Part shown: positions 18,315-26,741 of the stretch, in pieces
Layout of the letters: every line of letters begins with the position of its first letter
Numbering within the stretch: position 1 is the first letter of the stretch
DNA from: Methylacidiphilum caldifontis
Lineage (GTDB): Bacteria > Verrucomicrobiota > Verrucomicrobiia > Methylacidiphilales > Methylacidiphilaceae
Reading direction: 5' to 3'
NCBI RefSeq assembly: GCF_017310505.1
Contig: NZ_CP065957.1
Span: forward strand, 2,046,001-2,110,000
DNA: 64,000 nt
Notes under the pieces: model-generated
The model's input: only the letters and a program-made list of their open reading frames with translations
What the model was told of the DNA's origin: nothing
Database searches by the model: none
Program-made: the position numbers and the translations under genes

Positions 18315-19475
18315 TTAGTTAGCAATCTTTATCGAAGCCATTTCTTCGTAAATTTCTATAAGCTTCTGGGCATAGCCCTTCCAGTTATGGCATTGAAAGA
18401 CACTAGACGCGGCATTTTCTCCCATCTCTTTGCAGAGAAGAGGGTTGCGGTATAAATATTCAAGACAATAAGCAATTTGTTCTGAAGACCTGATTCCGAC
18501 GACAAAACCATTTATCTCCTGTTTTATAACATCACAAGCTCCATTATGATCTGTTGTAATCACAGGCAAGCCGCTGGCCATCGCTTCTAGAGTACTTACG
18601 GCAAAACCATCCTCAAGGGAAGGAAGAACATATACTGAAGAATCTTGATAAAAGGCAGCTACTTTTTCGTAGCTACAATATCCTAGGTAACGAAATATAT
18701 CTTTGTATCTCGATAAAATAGGTTTCATCGTTTCGTCAATTGCCCCAGCTAGACAAAGTTCAGCATGGGGAAGCTTAAGCTTTTTCCAGGCTTCCAATAA
18801 ATAGACCTGCCCTTTTCTTGGGGTGATTTGTGCAACACAAATTACCCTAAATATGTTGTCTTTTCTTGGTGATGGTTTAAACCGCGAAACATCTACCCCA
18901 TAGGGAAGAATCTTTATTCTATCTGCTGGATAACCCTCTTTGATAAAACTACATTTGACCCATTTTGAAGAAACGAGCAGAAAATCAGTTTCTTTAATTT
19001 CCTCAACTATTCTTTGAGCTCCTTTCCAAAGATGGTTACGCTTGGGCAAACCTAACCTTTCATCTTCTTCGGCTAAGATTTGAGAAAAGACATAAGGATG
19101 CGCATTAACTGGTTCTCCAAGAGTAAGACTTCCTTCTGAATGTGCTCTTTGAAGAATTTTTAGAGCAGTGCCATGAAGCATCACATGCCAAAGCTTTGCT
19201 TTTGTCCAATGTTTAAGGACTCCTTCTTCCCAAAGAGAAATATAATGAAATATAAGGCTATTTTGATATTTACCCTTAAGAATTTTTGCGTGTAAACGTA
19301 GAAGATATTCTTTGAGCCAAAGGTTTTTTTCTTTTTCAGGGTAATCCTTAAGAATTTTCCGATTAAAACGATGTGAATAATAAAACCTCTGTAAATAGCC
19401 TTCTTGGGCTAAAAAGGGGACATAATTGTGGTAATGAAACCGACCACAAACCGCAATGTTTACAGGTATACTCAT
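18315..19475 (-). CDS. Glycosyltransferase family 4
   Basis: A 386-residue GT-B glycosyltransferase. The N-terminal part (IAVCGRFHYHNYVPFLAQEG) is less typical, with LLVSSKWVKCSFIKEGYPAD and IKILPYGVDVSRFKP leading to the donor-binding half: VICVAQITPRKGQVYLLEAW, LCLAGAIDETMKPIL, and the EX7E region FYQDSSVYVLPSLEDGFAVS with TLEAMASGLPVI. All key GT4 motifs appear intact. The start overlaps the stop of the upstream polymerase gene (ATGA at 19472-19475). Confidence 0.88.
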   Translation of the reverse strand: MSIPVNIAVCGRFHYHNYVPFLAQEGYLQRFYYSHRFNRKILKDYPEKEKNLWLKEYLLRLHAKILKGKYQNSLIFHYISLWEEGVLKHWTKAKLWHVMLHGTALKILQRAHSEGSLTLGEPVNAHPYVFSQILAEEDERLGLPKRNHLWKGAQRIVEEIKETDFLLVSSKWVKCSFIKEGYPADRIKILPYGVDVSRFKPSPRKDNIFRVICVAQITPRKGQVYLLEAWKKLKLPHAELCLAGAIDETMKPILSRYKDIFRYLGYCSYEKVAAFYQDSSVYVLPSLEDGFAVSTLEAMASGLPVITTDHNGACDVIKQEINGFVVGIRSSEQIAYCLEYLYRNPLLCKEMGENAASSVFQCHNWKGYAQKLIEIYEEMASIKIAN

Positions 19476-20998
19476 TGAACAGACCCATGGAAATACCGAG
19501 AAAGGATTTTTTCTGCCATCGGTTTCTTTTGCAACGAATCCACAGCTTTTTGTTGTGCTAATTCCACTACCTTTGACAAAATAACAATTGTAGTTACCAG
19601 ATAAAGCATATTAGCCATAAGACTCATATTAAAATTGGCTACTCCCTGAAAAAGGCCAGCAAAAAAAGAAGATAAAGCTCCAATCGCTAGTTTTTTGTTT
19701 TTTTCATCAATTGTTTTTAATTTAAAGCTATTAGCGATAATAACTGTGCTGATAAAAATCATGACGGGTATTACACCCACAATCCCTCCTTCGACAAGAA
19801 GTTCCATGTAATCACTTTCTGCATGAGCAACCCGGTGTGGACCAGGAAAAACAGTCCGTACCAACCCAAAAGCATCTTCGAAGCCCCCTAATCCAACACC
19901 TGTGAGTGGGAAAAGCTTCCAGAGCTTGAGTGATTCTTCCCAAATTTTTCCTCGTGCTTCTTCATTAACCGGAGTTTTGATTATTCTTTCGGTTGCTTCC
20001 AGGAATAGATCTGAGGGTAACCAAAGAGTAAAAAGAACGGCTGAAAAAATAAAAGCAAAAAGGAAAAAGCTTAACCTTTTACTCTTGGTTTCATTAAAAG
20101 TGATAATAATAGCCATGAGAAAAAGGGAAAAAAGAAAACTGCCGATCACTCCCCTGGACTTTGACATGAGCACACCGGTTGAAATAACCAGAAGGAAAAA
20201 AAGAAAAAGATATTTTTTAAAAAAATCTTTATCAGAGTTTGCTCTAAAAGAGAAAAACTCTTCCTTACTGAATGAAAAAGAATATTGCGAAAGAAGAAAA
20301 CCTAACCCTATAGGAACAATCATAAGAAGAAGTCCGCCCATGTGCGTTCTTAAGACATAAGGCCCAAAAGGATCTCCCCCTTGTGTCAGTTCCCTTATCC
20401 AGTAAAGCTTTCCATTGAAAGTGGCTCTTTGAATCACTCCGAATAGAGTTAAGGCTAAGCCGTTTACAATCATGGTAAGAATGAGAGTAGAAATTTCTTT
20501 TTTAGAAGAAAGAAGTTGATAGAGCAAAAAAGCATAAAGGGCTAAAGCGCTAAATTCGAGTAAATAAAAGTAGGATTCTTTTGGATTTAGGGATAAACAC
20601 AAAGGAGAAGAAAATTCTATTCCTTGAGGGAAGTTTGTTAAAGAAGAAATAGTTTTAGCTAATTCAAGACGTTTGGGAGAAAAAAAGGAGATAACTTGAG
20701 GGGGGAGGGGAATGATTTGAAAGAAGAGGTAAAAAAGAAACACTATCCCAGCTATAAACCCAGGGAAAAACCGTATGTTTTCTTCTTTTTTTTGGAAGGT
20801 CCACATCACAAAAGCCAGTAAAATACAAAAGAAAAGGAATTGCTTTGCCCAATGTTCTACGGCACCAAAAAGCCATGGAGAAACAATGAATACGAAGTAG
20901 AGAATAGGCTTAGGATGAAGAAGATCCTTCAGGATTTTCTTGAGAGTCATTTTCAAAAGGATCATCTCCTTCTTGTTGTTCATCTCCAGAATCTTCAT
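19472..20998 (-). CDS. O-antigen polymerase/ligase (Wzy_C) membrane protein
   Basis: Up to 508 residues with about 12 membrane helices. The diagnostic Wzy_C/WaaL periplasmic loop is present: LTGVGLGGFEDAFGLVRTVF followed by HRVAHAESDYMELLVEGGIV, matching the family's G-x-G-x-F ... HaHsdyLe.l.E.G pattern. It probably polymerises the repeat unit on the periplasmic side. Four in-frame starts (20998, 20983, 20965, 20950) all overlap the 3' end of the upstream gene by 41-89 bases; the one at 20965 has AAGGAG immediately before it and the one at 20950 begins the sensible cytoplasmic lead (MTLKKILKDLLHPKPILYF). The longest is listed, but the true start is unsettled. Confidence 0.82.
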   Translation of the reverse strand: MKILEMNNKKEMILLKMTLKKILKDLLHPKPILYFVFIVSPWLFGAVEHWAKQFLFFCILLAFVMWTFQKKEENIRFFPGFIAGIVFLFYLFFQIIPLPPQVISFFSPKRLELAKTISSLTNFPQGIEFSSPLCLSLNPKESYFYLLEFSALALYAFLLYQLLSSKKEISTLILTMIVNGLALTLFGVIQRATFNGKLYWIRELTQGGDPFGPYVLRTHMGGLLLMIVPIGLGFLLSQYSFSFSKEEFFSFRANSDKDFFKKYLFLFFLLVISTGVLMSKSRGVIGSFLFSLFLMAIIITFNETKSKRLSFFLFAFIFSAVLFTLWLPSDLFLEATERIIKTPVNEEARGKIWEESLKLWKLFPLTGVGLGGFEDAFGLVRTVFPGPHRVAHAESDYMELLVEGGIVGVIPVMIFISTVIIANSFKLKTIDEKNKKLAIGALSSFFAGLFQGVANFNMSLMANMLYLVTTIVILSKVVELAQQKAVDSLQKKPMAEKILSRYFHGSVQ

Positions 20999-22130
20999 CT
21001 TCGGGAGAGGATTCTTTATTTTCAGGAACTATTTCTTCAAGTTGAACCTTATCAATCCATGCTTTACCGTAGAGTGGAATTTCCCATTCTGGGCTTTCTT
21101 TCCATCTGATTCTAAGATAAGAAGTTCCCACGGTTTTGGGAGTCCGTAAGGTTGTTTCAACAACTCTCCACTTTTTACTATTACTTACAGGGACAGTGCT
21201 CCCAAGGATCTGATCGTTGTTTTGGTCATACACATCTAGAACTATTCCTGAACTACTTACTATATCTTCAAACCTGACTGCTCCAGAAAGGTGGTAATAT
21301 TTTTTGGGTTCGAGCACAATGAGCTGTTCGACAAGCACATGATCATGGTTTGGGTCTATCCCGATAAATTCGATGGACAAAGAATTTTTTTTAGAAAAAG
21401 CCATTTGCTCATCTTGTTTTATTTTCATGAATGAACTGCGAGGATGAAATTTCCAACCAAACCCCCAGTTTTGAAAACTTTCTTCGAAATCCCCATTCCA
21501 GACCATGGCATCAGAATTCATAAGGGAGTTCCACACTCTTTTTGCTTCTTGAAGCTCATTAGCGCTGATTAAAAAGTTTACATATTTTTTAGAAATCTCT
21601 TGATCAAAAAAATTCTTACTTACTGTTGTCCCCATGTTCCATACTGTCTTAGCCTCTTCAATCCATTTTTGATCAATAGCCAATAGGAGATAAGCGGATA
21701 AGGAACTAGGTTTATTTTTATCTATAAGGGCAAGTCCTCCATTTACTCCGAGTATACTTTTAGCTAAGTAAACGGCTGTTTTCCTTAGCTCATCATCGGT
21801 TTCAAAGACAAATTTAAGTTCAACTAAAGCCTGTTCTGGTCTGTTCAGTTCGATTAATAGTTCAGCAATATTGAGCCTTGTGGGACTCACCGGTCCGCAT
21901 CTTGCTGCTACATACTGGACAATTGACAAGGCCCGAGATTCATTCCCTTCAGAGAGCTGTTTTTCAGCTTCTTTTAACCAATAAGAAGAATTTAATGGCC
22001 TTAAGGAAGGATTATCAAAAATATGAAAAAAAGATAATCCTAAAAGGAAGACCAAATAAAGAACAATGAAAATCTGAAAAACAGGAAAAGATTCAACTGA
22101 GTTATTCAGTCTTAAAGTATTTTTAAACAT
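20910..22130 (-). CDS. Membrane-anchored TPR protein with C-terminal carbohydrate-binding-like jelly roll
   Basis: A 406-residue protein. Residues about 18-38 form a single membrane anchor (VFQIFIVLYLVFLLGLSFF). Helical repeats follow (WLKEAEKQLSEGNESRALSI, LLIELNRPEQALVELKFVF), resembling TPRs. From about residue 205 a beta-rich domain begins AMVWNGDFEESFQNWGFGW, the opening of CBM4/9-type jelly rolls, with YYHLSGAVRFEDI and SYLRIRW later. The last about 40 residues are highly acidic and Ser-rich (PEDEDSGDEQQEGDDPFEND). It lies between the chain-length kinase and the polymerase genes, so a periplasmic scaffold that binds the growing polymer is plausible but not shown. Confidence 0.65.
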   Translation of the reverse strand: MFKNTLRLNNSVESFPVFQIFIVLYLVFLLGLSFFHIFDNPSLRPLNSSYWLKEAEKQLSEGNESRALSIVQYVAARCGPVSPTRLNIAELLIELNRPEQALVELKFVFETDDELRKTAVYLAKSILGVNGGLALIDKNKPSSLSAYLLLAIDQKWIEEAKTVWNMGTTVSKNFFDQEISKKYVNFLISANELQEAKRVWNSLMNSDAMVWNGDFEESFQNWGFGWKFHPRSSFMKIKQDEQMAFSKKNSLSIEFIGIDPNHDHVLVEQLIVLEPKKYYHLSGAVRFEDIVSSSGIVLDVYDQNNDQILGSTVPVSNSKKWRVVETTLRTPKTVGTSYLRIRWKESPEWEIPLYGKAWIDKVQLEEIVPENKESSPEDEDSGDEQQEGDDPFENDSQENPEGSSSS

Positions 22131-22139
22131 TAACTCTTC

Positions 22140-24347
22140 CTATTGAATGAGGTCATGGGACTCAGGAGGAATTGGAGATTTATACTTGTAGGAATAATAG
22201 TAAGAGGAATGGCTCAGTGGATCAGCCCGGTTTAAAACAATTCCTAATACTCGAGAATTAATTCTAGAAAAAGCTTCTATATTATTTTGGACTTCTTTTC
22301 GATCATCTTTCCCATCTTCTATGACATAAAGAACTCCTTCCGATTGCATACTGACAATTGTGGCATCTGGCATTCCCCGCATTGGTGGAGTATCAATAAG
22401 GATATAAGCAAAATATTCTCTAAGATAACGGCATAACTGGGCAAAAGATTCAGCTCCCAGAAGGTCGGCCGGATGTATCGCAGCTCTTCCTCCTACTATT
22501 GCCCAGACATTGGGTAGGGAAGTGGACTGTACAGCTTCTTCTACCTGTGCTTGCCCTGTAAGGATTTCAGAAAGCCCTGGTCTAGGTCGTAATCCCAGCG
22601 TTTTATGCATTGCTGGCCTTCTTAAATCCGCATCAATGATTAATACCGTTCCCTGTTGGCCAAGAACGGTTGCCAAGTTAACCGTTGTGCCGCTTTTCCC
22701 TTCACTTTCAAGGGTACTGGTAATGGTAATAACCTGTGGACGTCGTCCTGGAATAGTGTAGTGAAGAAGAGTTCGTATGCTTCGAAAACCATTGCTGATT
22801 TCTGATTCGGGTAAGGTATAGCTCATGAGAGCATATGGAATGTCTCCCTCGTATACAAGGGGTTGCATTTTTTTTAGTTTTTCAATATCAGGAATGACGC
22901 CAAGGACAGGAATTTTTAGAACTTTTTCAATGTCTTCTTTGCCCCGAAACCGATTGTCTAACATGGCTAGGCCTAAAGCTAAACTAATTCCTCCAACAGA
23001 ACCCCCAACTAGGCCTAATAAAAGATTCAGCGCCTTTTTGGGTTTTACTGGTTTTTGAGGAACACGGGAAGTTTCTACCACCTCTATGTTCCCTGAGTTT
23101 AAGGCTGAGGTGATATCCGTTTCTTTTAGTCTTTTTAAAAGACCCATATACATCTGTTGGTTTGCGTCCGCTTCACGTTTAAGCATGGCATACTTAGCAA
23201 GAAGAGTGTTTTCATCTCTAAGTTTAACAAGAGTTCTTTTCCATTCCTCTTCCAAGGATTCGAAATTTTTTTTAGCTGCTTCATATTCCGCTTCGAGTTT
23301 TTCTACGACTGCTTGCTTTTCATCCGTAAGCTGTTGGCTTAAACCTTCAATACCGGCTTTAAGTCTAACCATTTTGGGGTAATCATCTTTATATATCTCT
23401 TCTAGTTCACGGTATTTCGCTTGTTCTTTAAGAAGATTTTTTTTCAGATCCATGGTGTATTGGTTATCAGGAATAGTGACACTTTTCCCCGAATCAAGGC
23501 CGTTCTTTGCCCGTTCATAAAAAACTTGTTTTTTGATCATTTCAAATCTTGCCTTGGAAAGAGCCTCTCCCACCTGAGCCAACTCTTTTTCAGTAGGAGA
23601 ACTGTTTATCCCAGGAAGCTTAACGATACCTGTTTTTTCCATGAAACGAGCAAGCTTGGATTCAGATTCAGTCACCTTTTTTTTGATTAGTTCGATCTGC
23701 TCTGCAAGAAATTGCCTTGCATGCCGATTGGCTTCGAGTTTTCTATCCAGTCCAAAAGTAATAAAAGATTCGGCATAAGCATTGGCAACCTGCATCGCTC
23801 CGAAACTGTTGGGACTGTCATAACAGATTCGGATAAGCCTTGTTCCACGTACAGGTAAAACATGAAGGTTATTTTGAACGACTTCAGAAAGATTTTCAGA
23901 AGATATAGAGATGGTTTTCTTTTGTTTTAAACCAATCCAGTCTAAATGTTCTTCAAGATCTAGTCTTTCAATGACCCGTTGAGCCAAGGACCGGCTTTTA
24001 ATAATTTCGCACTGGGTTTTAAAAAAGGTTTCCCAATCAAAAAGGCCTGGTTCATCATTGCTCACTTGTTTATAAGGAACAACTTCAGACTTCGTAGAAT
24101 TGATTTTAACGACTGATTCTCCCTGGTAGATAGGCCTTTGGGTAAAAGTAAAAAGAATAACAGCAAATAAGAAAACAAGAAAAAAAAGCAAAGCTTGTTT
24201 TCTAAATCTGTAAATATCCCAAAGTTTTTCTTTTATCCAATCCAGGTCTGAAGACTCATAGGGAGAAAGCAAAACTTCGGTGGGCTGAACATTTTTGCCA
24301 TCGACCGCTAGATCGTCTTGCGGTCTTTTTTGTAATTCTTCAGACAT
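22140..24347 (-). CDS. Wzc-type polysaccharide co-polymerase / BY-kinase
   Basis: A 735-residue protein combining a Wzz chain-length domain and a cytoplasmic tyrosine autokinase. A membrane helix at about residues 52-72 (ALLFFLVFLFAVILFTFTQR) is followed by the Wzz motif, a long coiled coil (about 190-430), and a second helix near 450-470 (LLLGLVGGSVGGISLALGLA) after the PxxPxxPKK-like VPQKPVKPKK. The kinase has a Walker A ESEGKSGTTVNLA (about 545-557), Walker A' VLIIDADLRRP (about 570), and a tyrosine-rich tail (SSYYYSYKYKSP). It controls polymer length with Wza and Wzy; phosphorylation of the tail is expected from the family. Genes on both sides fit the export complex. Confidence 0.92.
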   Translation of the reverse strand: MSEELQKRPQDDLAVDGKNVQPTEVLLSPYESSDLDWIKEKLWDIYRFRKQALLFFLVFLFAVILFTFTQRPIYQGESVVKINSTKSEVVPYKQVSNDEPGLFDWETFFKTQCEIIKSRSLAQRVIERLDLEEHLDWIGLKQKKTISISSENLSEVVQNNLHVLPVRGTRLIRICYDSPNSFGAMQVANAYAESFITFGLDRKLEANRHARQFLAEQIELIKKKVTESESKLARFMEKTGIVKLPGINSSPTEKELAQVGEALSKARFEMIKKQVFYERAKNGLDSGKSVTIPDNQYTMDLKKNLLKEQAKYRELEEIYKDDYPKMVRLKAGIEGLSQQLTDEKQAVVEKLEAEYEAAKKNFESLEEEWKRTLVKLRDENTLLAKYAMLKREADANQQMYMGLLKRLKETDITSALNSGNIEVVETSRVPQKPVKPKKALNLLLGLVGGSVGGISLALGLAMLDNRFRGKEDIEKVLKIPVLGVIPDIEKLKKMQPLVYEGDIPYALMSYTLPESEISNGFRSIRTLLHYTIPGRRPQVITITSTLESEGKSGTTVNLATVLGQQGTVLIIDADLRRPAMHKTLGLRPRPGLSEILTGQAQVEEAVQSTSLPNVWAIVGGRAAIHPADLLGAESFAQLCRYLREYFAYILIDTPPMRGMPDATIVSMQSEGVLYVIEDGKDDRKEVQNNIEAFSRINSRVLGIVLNRADPLSHSSYYYSYKYKSPIPPESHDLIQ

Positions 24348-24353
24348 AAATCC

Positions 24354-25499
24354 TCAGTAAGGAATGGGCAAAAAAAGCCTGGAAAATATCGTATCTCTAA
24401 TCCCCACAAGGACCGCCATAGGACCATTCGTTCCTACAACTACAACATCCTCTTTTTGAAGGGGATAATCATTATAATCTCTTTTTTTACGGCTTAAATC
24501 AATCAAAATGACTTTTTTTTGTCCGTTAGGTAACTTTCTATAAATTTTAACCTTAGACATGTTCGCTTTATCGTTAGGCCCTCCCGCTTCAATAATCGCC
24601 TGGTAAGCGGTTAATGTTCCACCCTTAAGAGGAACTCCTTTGGGATTCTTTACTTCGCCTCCCACATAGACGGCACCAGCAGGAGGAACTTGGATGACAT
24701 CTCCAGGGATAAGAAGAAAATTACTCCTTTCTGATTTTCCATCGATCATCTCTTTAAGATCGATTTCAACGATAAAAGGCCTGATTTGAGAAAGAATGCC
24801 TTCTTTTTGAGTCTTTTGTTTTATGTCTGGCTGAGTTTGGCTTTGGCTTACCGGATTGGAATTTTCTTCTTTAAGTTTCTTTTTATCTCCAGCTTGCGAA
24901 AGGATGGAATTGGCTTGTTTTTTCTTAGGTGAGCGGATAAGATAAATTGTTGTCGAAGCATCTTCTCTTAATCCTCCAGCCATTCCAAGGGCATCAACAA
25001 CCCGAAGCTGATTGGTCATTTCATATACCCCAGGTTTATTTACCGCTCCCATCACTGAAACCCTATGGCTTTTCATTTCTACCACCGAAACGGATACCTG
25101 AGGATCTTTAAGGTACTTTTCGCCAAGTTTAGTTTTAAGTAGTTCATGCAACTCTTCAGCCGTAAGCCCTTCGACTTGAAGCTGACCCAGTAAAGGCAAG
25201 AGGATAGTGCCAGCAGGGGTTATTCGAGTTTTGATATTAGAGAGCTCAGGTAAATCAGCCACATGGATCTCGATCAGATCCCCATCACCTAAAGGCACTC
25301 CACTTTCTTCAGGTGTCTGACTTGCCTGCATAAGAATGATTTCGTTGATCTTGCTATTCGCATCTTCTGGGGTTACAGGCAAGGCTACGGGAATGTCTTT
25401 TTGGGAATTCCCCCAAGCGATTCCTCCCAAAAAAAGAAAAAAGGAACCCACTAGGAGAATTCCTTTTTTCCAAAATCCTCTTTCGAAGAGGCCAAGCAT
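24354..25499 (-). CDS. Wza-type polysaccharide export protein (Poly_export, SLBB)
   Basis: A 381-residue secreted protein with a signal peptide (GILLVGSFFLFLGGIAWGNS). The Poly_export domain begins LGDGDLIEIHVADLPELSNI, then TRITPAGTILLPLLGQLQVE, and SLBB-type domains follow (VSVMGAVNKPGVYEMTNQLR and VYVGGEVKNPKGVPLKGGTL). It would form the outer-membrane/periplasmic channel for the polymer. Unlike Escherichia coli Wza there is no lipobox cysteine after the signal peptide. A charged, Gln/Lys-rich insert lies between the SLBB repeats (about residues 195-235). Six bases separate it from the wzc-type gene downstream. Confidence 0.9.
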   Translation of the reverse strand: MLGLFERGFWKKGILLVGSFFLFLGGIAWGNSQKDIPVALPVTPEDANSKINEIILMQASQTPEESGVPLGDGDLIEIHVADLPELSNIKTRITPAGTILLPLLGQLQVEGLTAEELHELLKTKLGEKYLKDPQVSVSVVEMKSHRVSVMGAVNKPGVYEMTNQLRVVDALGMAGGLREDASTTIYLIRSPKKKQANSILSQAGDKKKLKEENSNPVSQSQTQPDIKQKTQKEGILSQIRPFIVEIDLKEMIDGKSERSNFLLIPGDVIQVPPAGAVYVGGEVKNPKGVPLKGGTLTAYQAIIEAGGPNDKANMSKVKIYRKLPNGQKKVILIDLSRKKRDYNDYPLQKEDVVVVGTNGPMAVLVGIRDTIFSRLFLPIPY

Positions 25500-25519
25500 C
25501 TTTTTATTTTAACTTTGTA

Positions 25520-26560
25520 TTAGGGATGGAACGGTGTTACAGGAGTAACAGGTGCTCCAGGATGCGATGTGAAAGCACCACTTATTCCCGCAGCAGTAAA
25601 ACCCACCACACCGGCAGCAAGTGTTCCTAAAATGATCGCAGCCGCTCTTCTTCTTTTTCTTTTATCATTATTATCATCAGGAGGATCGTCGTAAACAAAA
25701 AGCCCTTTGTCCGCATACCCCATGTATTTGCCATGCTTGTCAAAAAGAGGCTTAGCTCCTTGGGGTAGCTTTGGTACCTTGCTCAGTGAAACCTGATTTA
25801 TAGGATGCGAAAGAGGAGGAACAATTCCTGGAGCAGAAACAAAGCCTCCATTTTTAGTCATATAACCCACACAATGCCCATCAGCCCCATAAAGTGGAAC
25901 CGCACCCGAAGGAAGTTCTGAACTTCCTTCGGCGACAATTTCATCTGAAGATGTTGGGATAATCTCCAATGAATTAGCTCCTAGAACAACAGGATTGCCA
26001 GAGTTGGCTAAAAATTCTTTTTTGTTTGCGAGGTCTTCAACCCTAACTTCTCCTTTTTTCATCGAGACGGAAATGATATCTGAAGAAGTCACTAAAATAG
26101 ACCCATCATTAATTGCTTGATCTGTAGAAAGGAATCTTGAAGTAGGGGCTTCAAAACTAACATTACTGCCCTCGTTAAGATGAAACTTTACTTCCCCTCC
26201 TTCAATTTTCACGACATAACCCGTCTGGTTTTTTGTGATCATCATCGAACCATATGGACCAAGTTGAACCCAATTTCTTCCCGGAAAAAGAACTCGGATT
26301 ACTCCCGCCTCAGTCGTAATTTTTGCTCCATTGGCTAAAGGAAACTTTCCCCCAGAAAGAGGAATATCCAGGTGGTTCTGAGTTATTGTTCCGGTTCCTT
26401 GAACCATCCCGATTGATTGAGTAGCAAGAGTTTCGGCCCAAACTCTTGTTATGGAGAAGGGAAAAATGGCTGGTCCCATTAAGGGCATCCCCACAATTAT
26501 TCCTGAAACTATTAATCTATAAACAGGACTTCTTAAGATTTTATGGGTGTTTCTTTTCAT
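25520..26560 (-). CDS. Secreted FecR-like protein with duplicated C-terminal motif and membrane tail
   Basis: From ATG 26560 (MKRNTHKILRSPVYRL) the protein has 346 residues, an N-terminal hydrophobic segment, and a FecR-like beta-helical region (GAKITTEAGVIRVLFPGRNW, VQLGPYGSMMI, VKIEGGEVKFHL, ISVSMKKGEVRVEDL). The C-terminal part contains two copies of a motif, LPSGAVPLYGADGHCVGYMT and LPQGAKPLFDKHGKYMGYAD, each leading to G-FV. It ends with a basic cluster RKRRR and a hydrophobic helix (AAAIILGTLAAGVVGFTAAG). FecR-like proteins without a sigma factor are frequent beside Wza genes of exopolysaccharide loci. The frame extends to 26626, but the sensible signal-like start is 26560. Function is unproven. 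Confidence 0.65.
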   Translation of the reverse strand: MKRNTHKILRSPVYRLIVSGIIVGMPLMGPAIFPFSITRVWAETLATQSIGMVQGTGTITQNHLDIPLSGGKFPLANGAKITTEAGVIRVLFPGRNWVQLGPYGSMMITKNQTGYVVKIEGGEVKFHLNEGSNVSFEAPTSRFLSTDQAINDGSILVTSSDIISVSMKKGEVRVEDLANKKEFLANSGNPVVLGANSLEIIPTSSDEIVAEGSSELPSGAVPLYGADGHCVGYMTKNGGFVSAPGIVPPLSHPINQVSLSKVPKLPQGAKPLFDKHGKYMGYADKGLFVYDDPPDDNNDKRKRRRAAAIILGTLAAGVVGFTAAGISGAFTSHPGAPVTPVTPFHP

Positions 26561-26741
26561 GATTTCTTCGCTCTGATTGATTATTTTTTTTACAATGCAT
26601 ACTCCTACATTTCCCTTTTCTACCAATAAGTTAAAATTTAAACACCGTTGTTAATTTTTTAGTTGATTCCATGAAAATGACAAGAAAAAAAATATTATTT
26701 TTAAGAAAATCTTTAATACAAATGAATCTTTCTAAAGAAAT

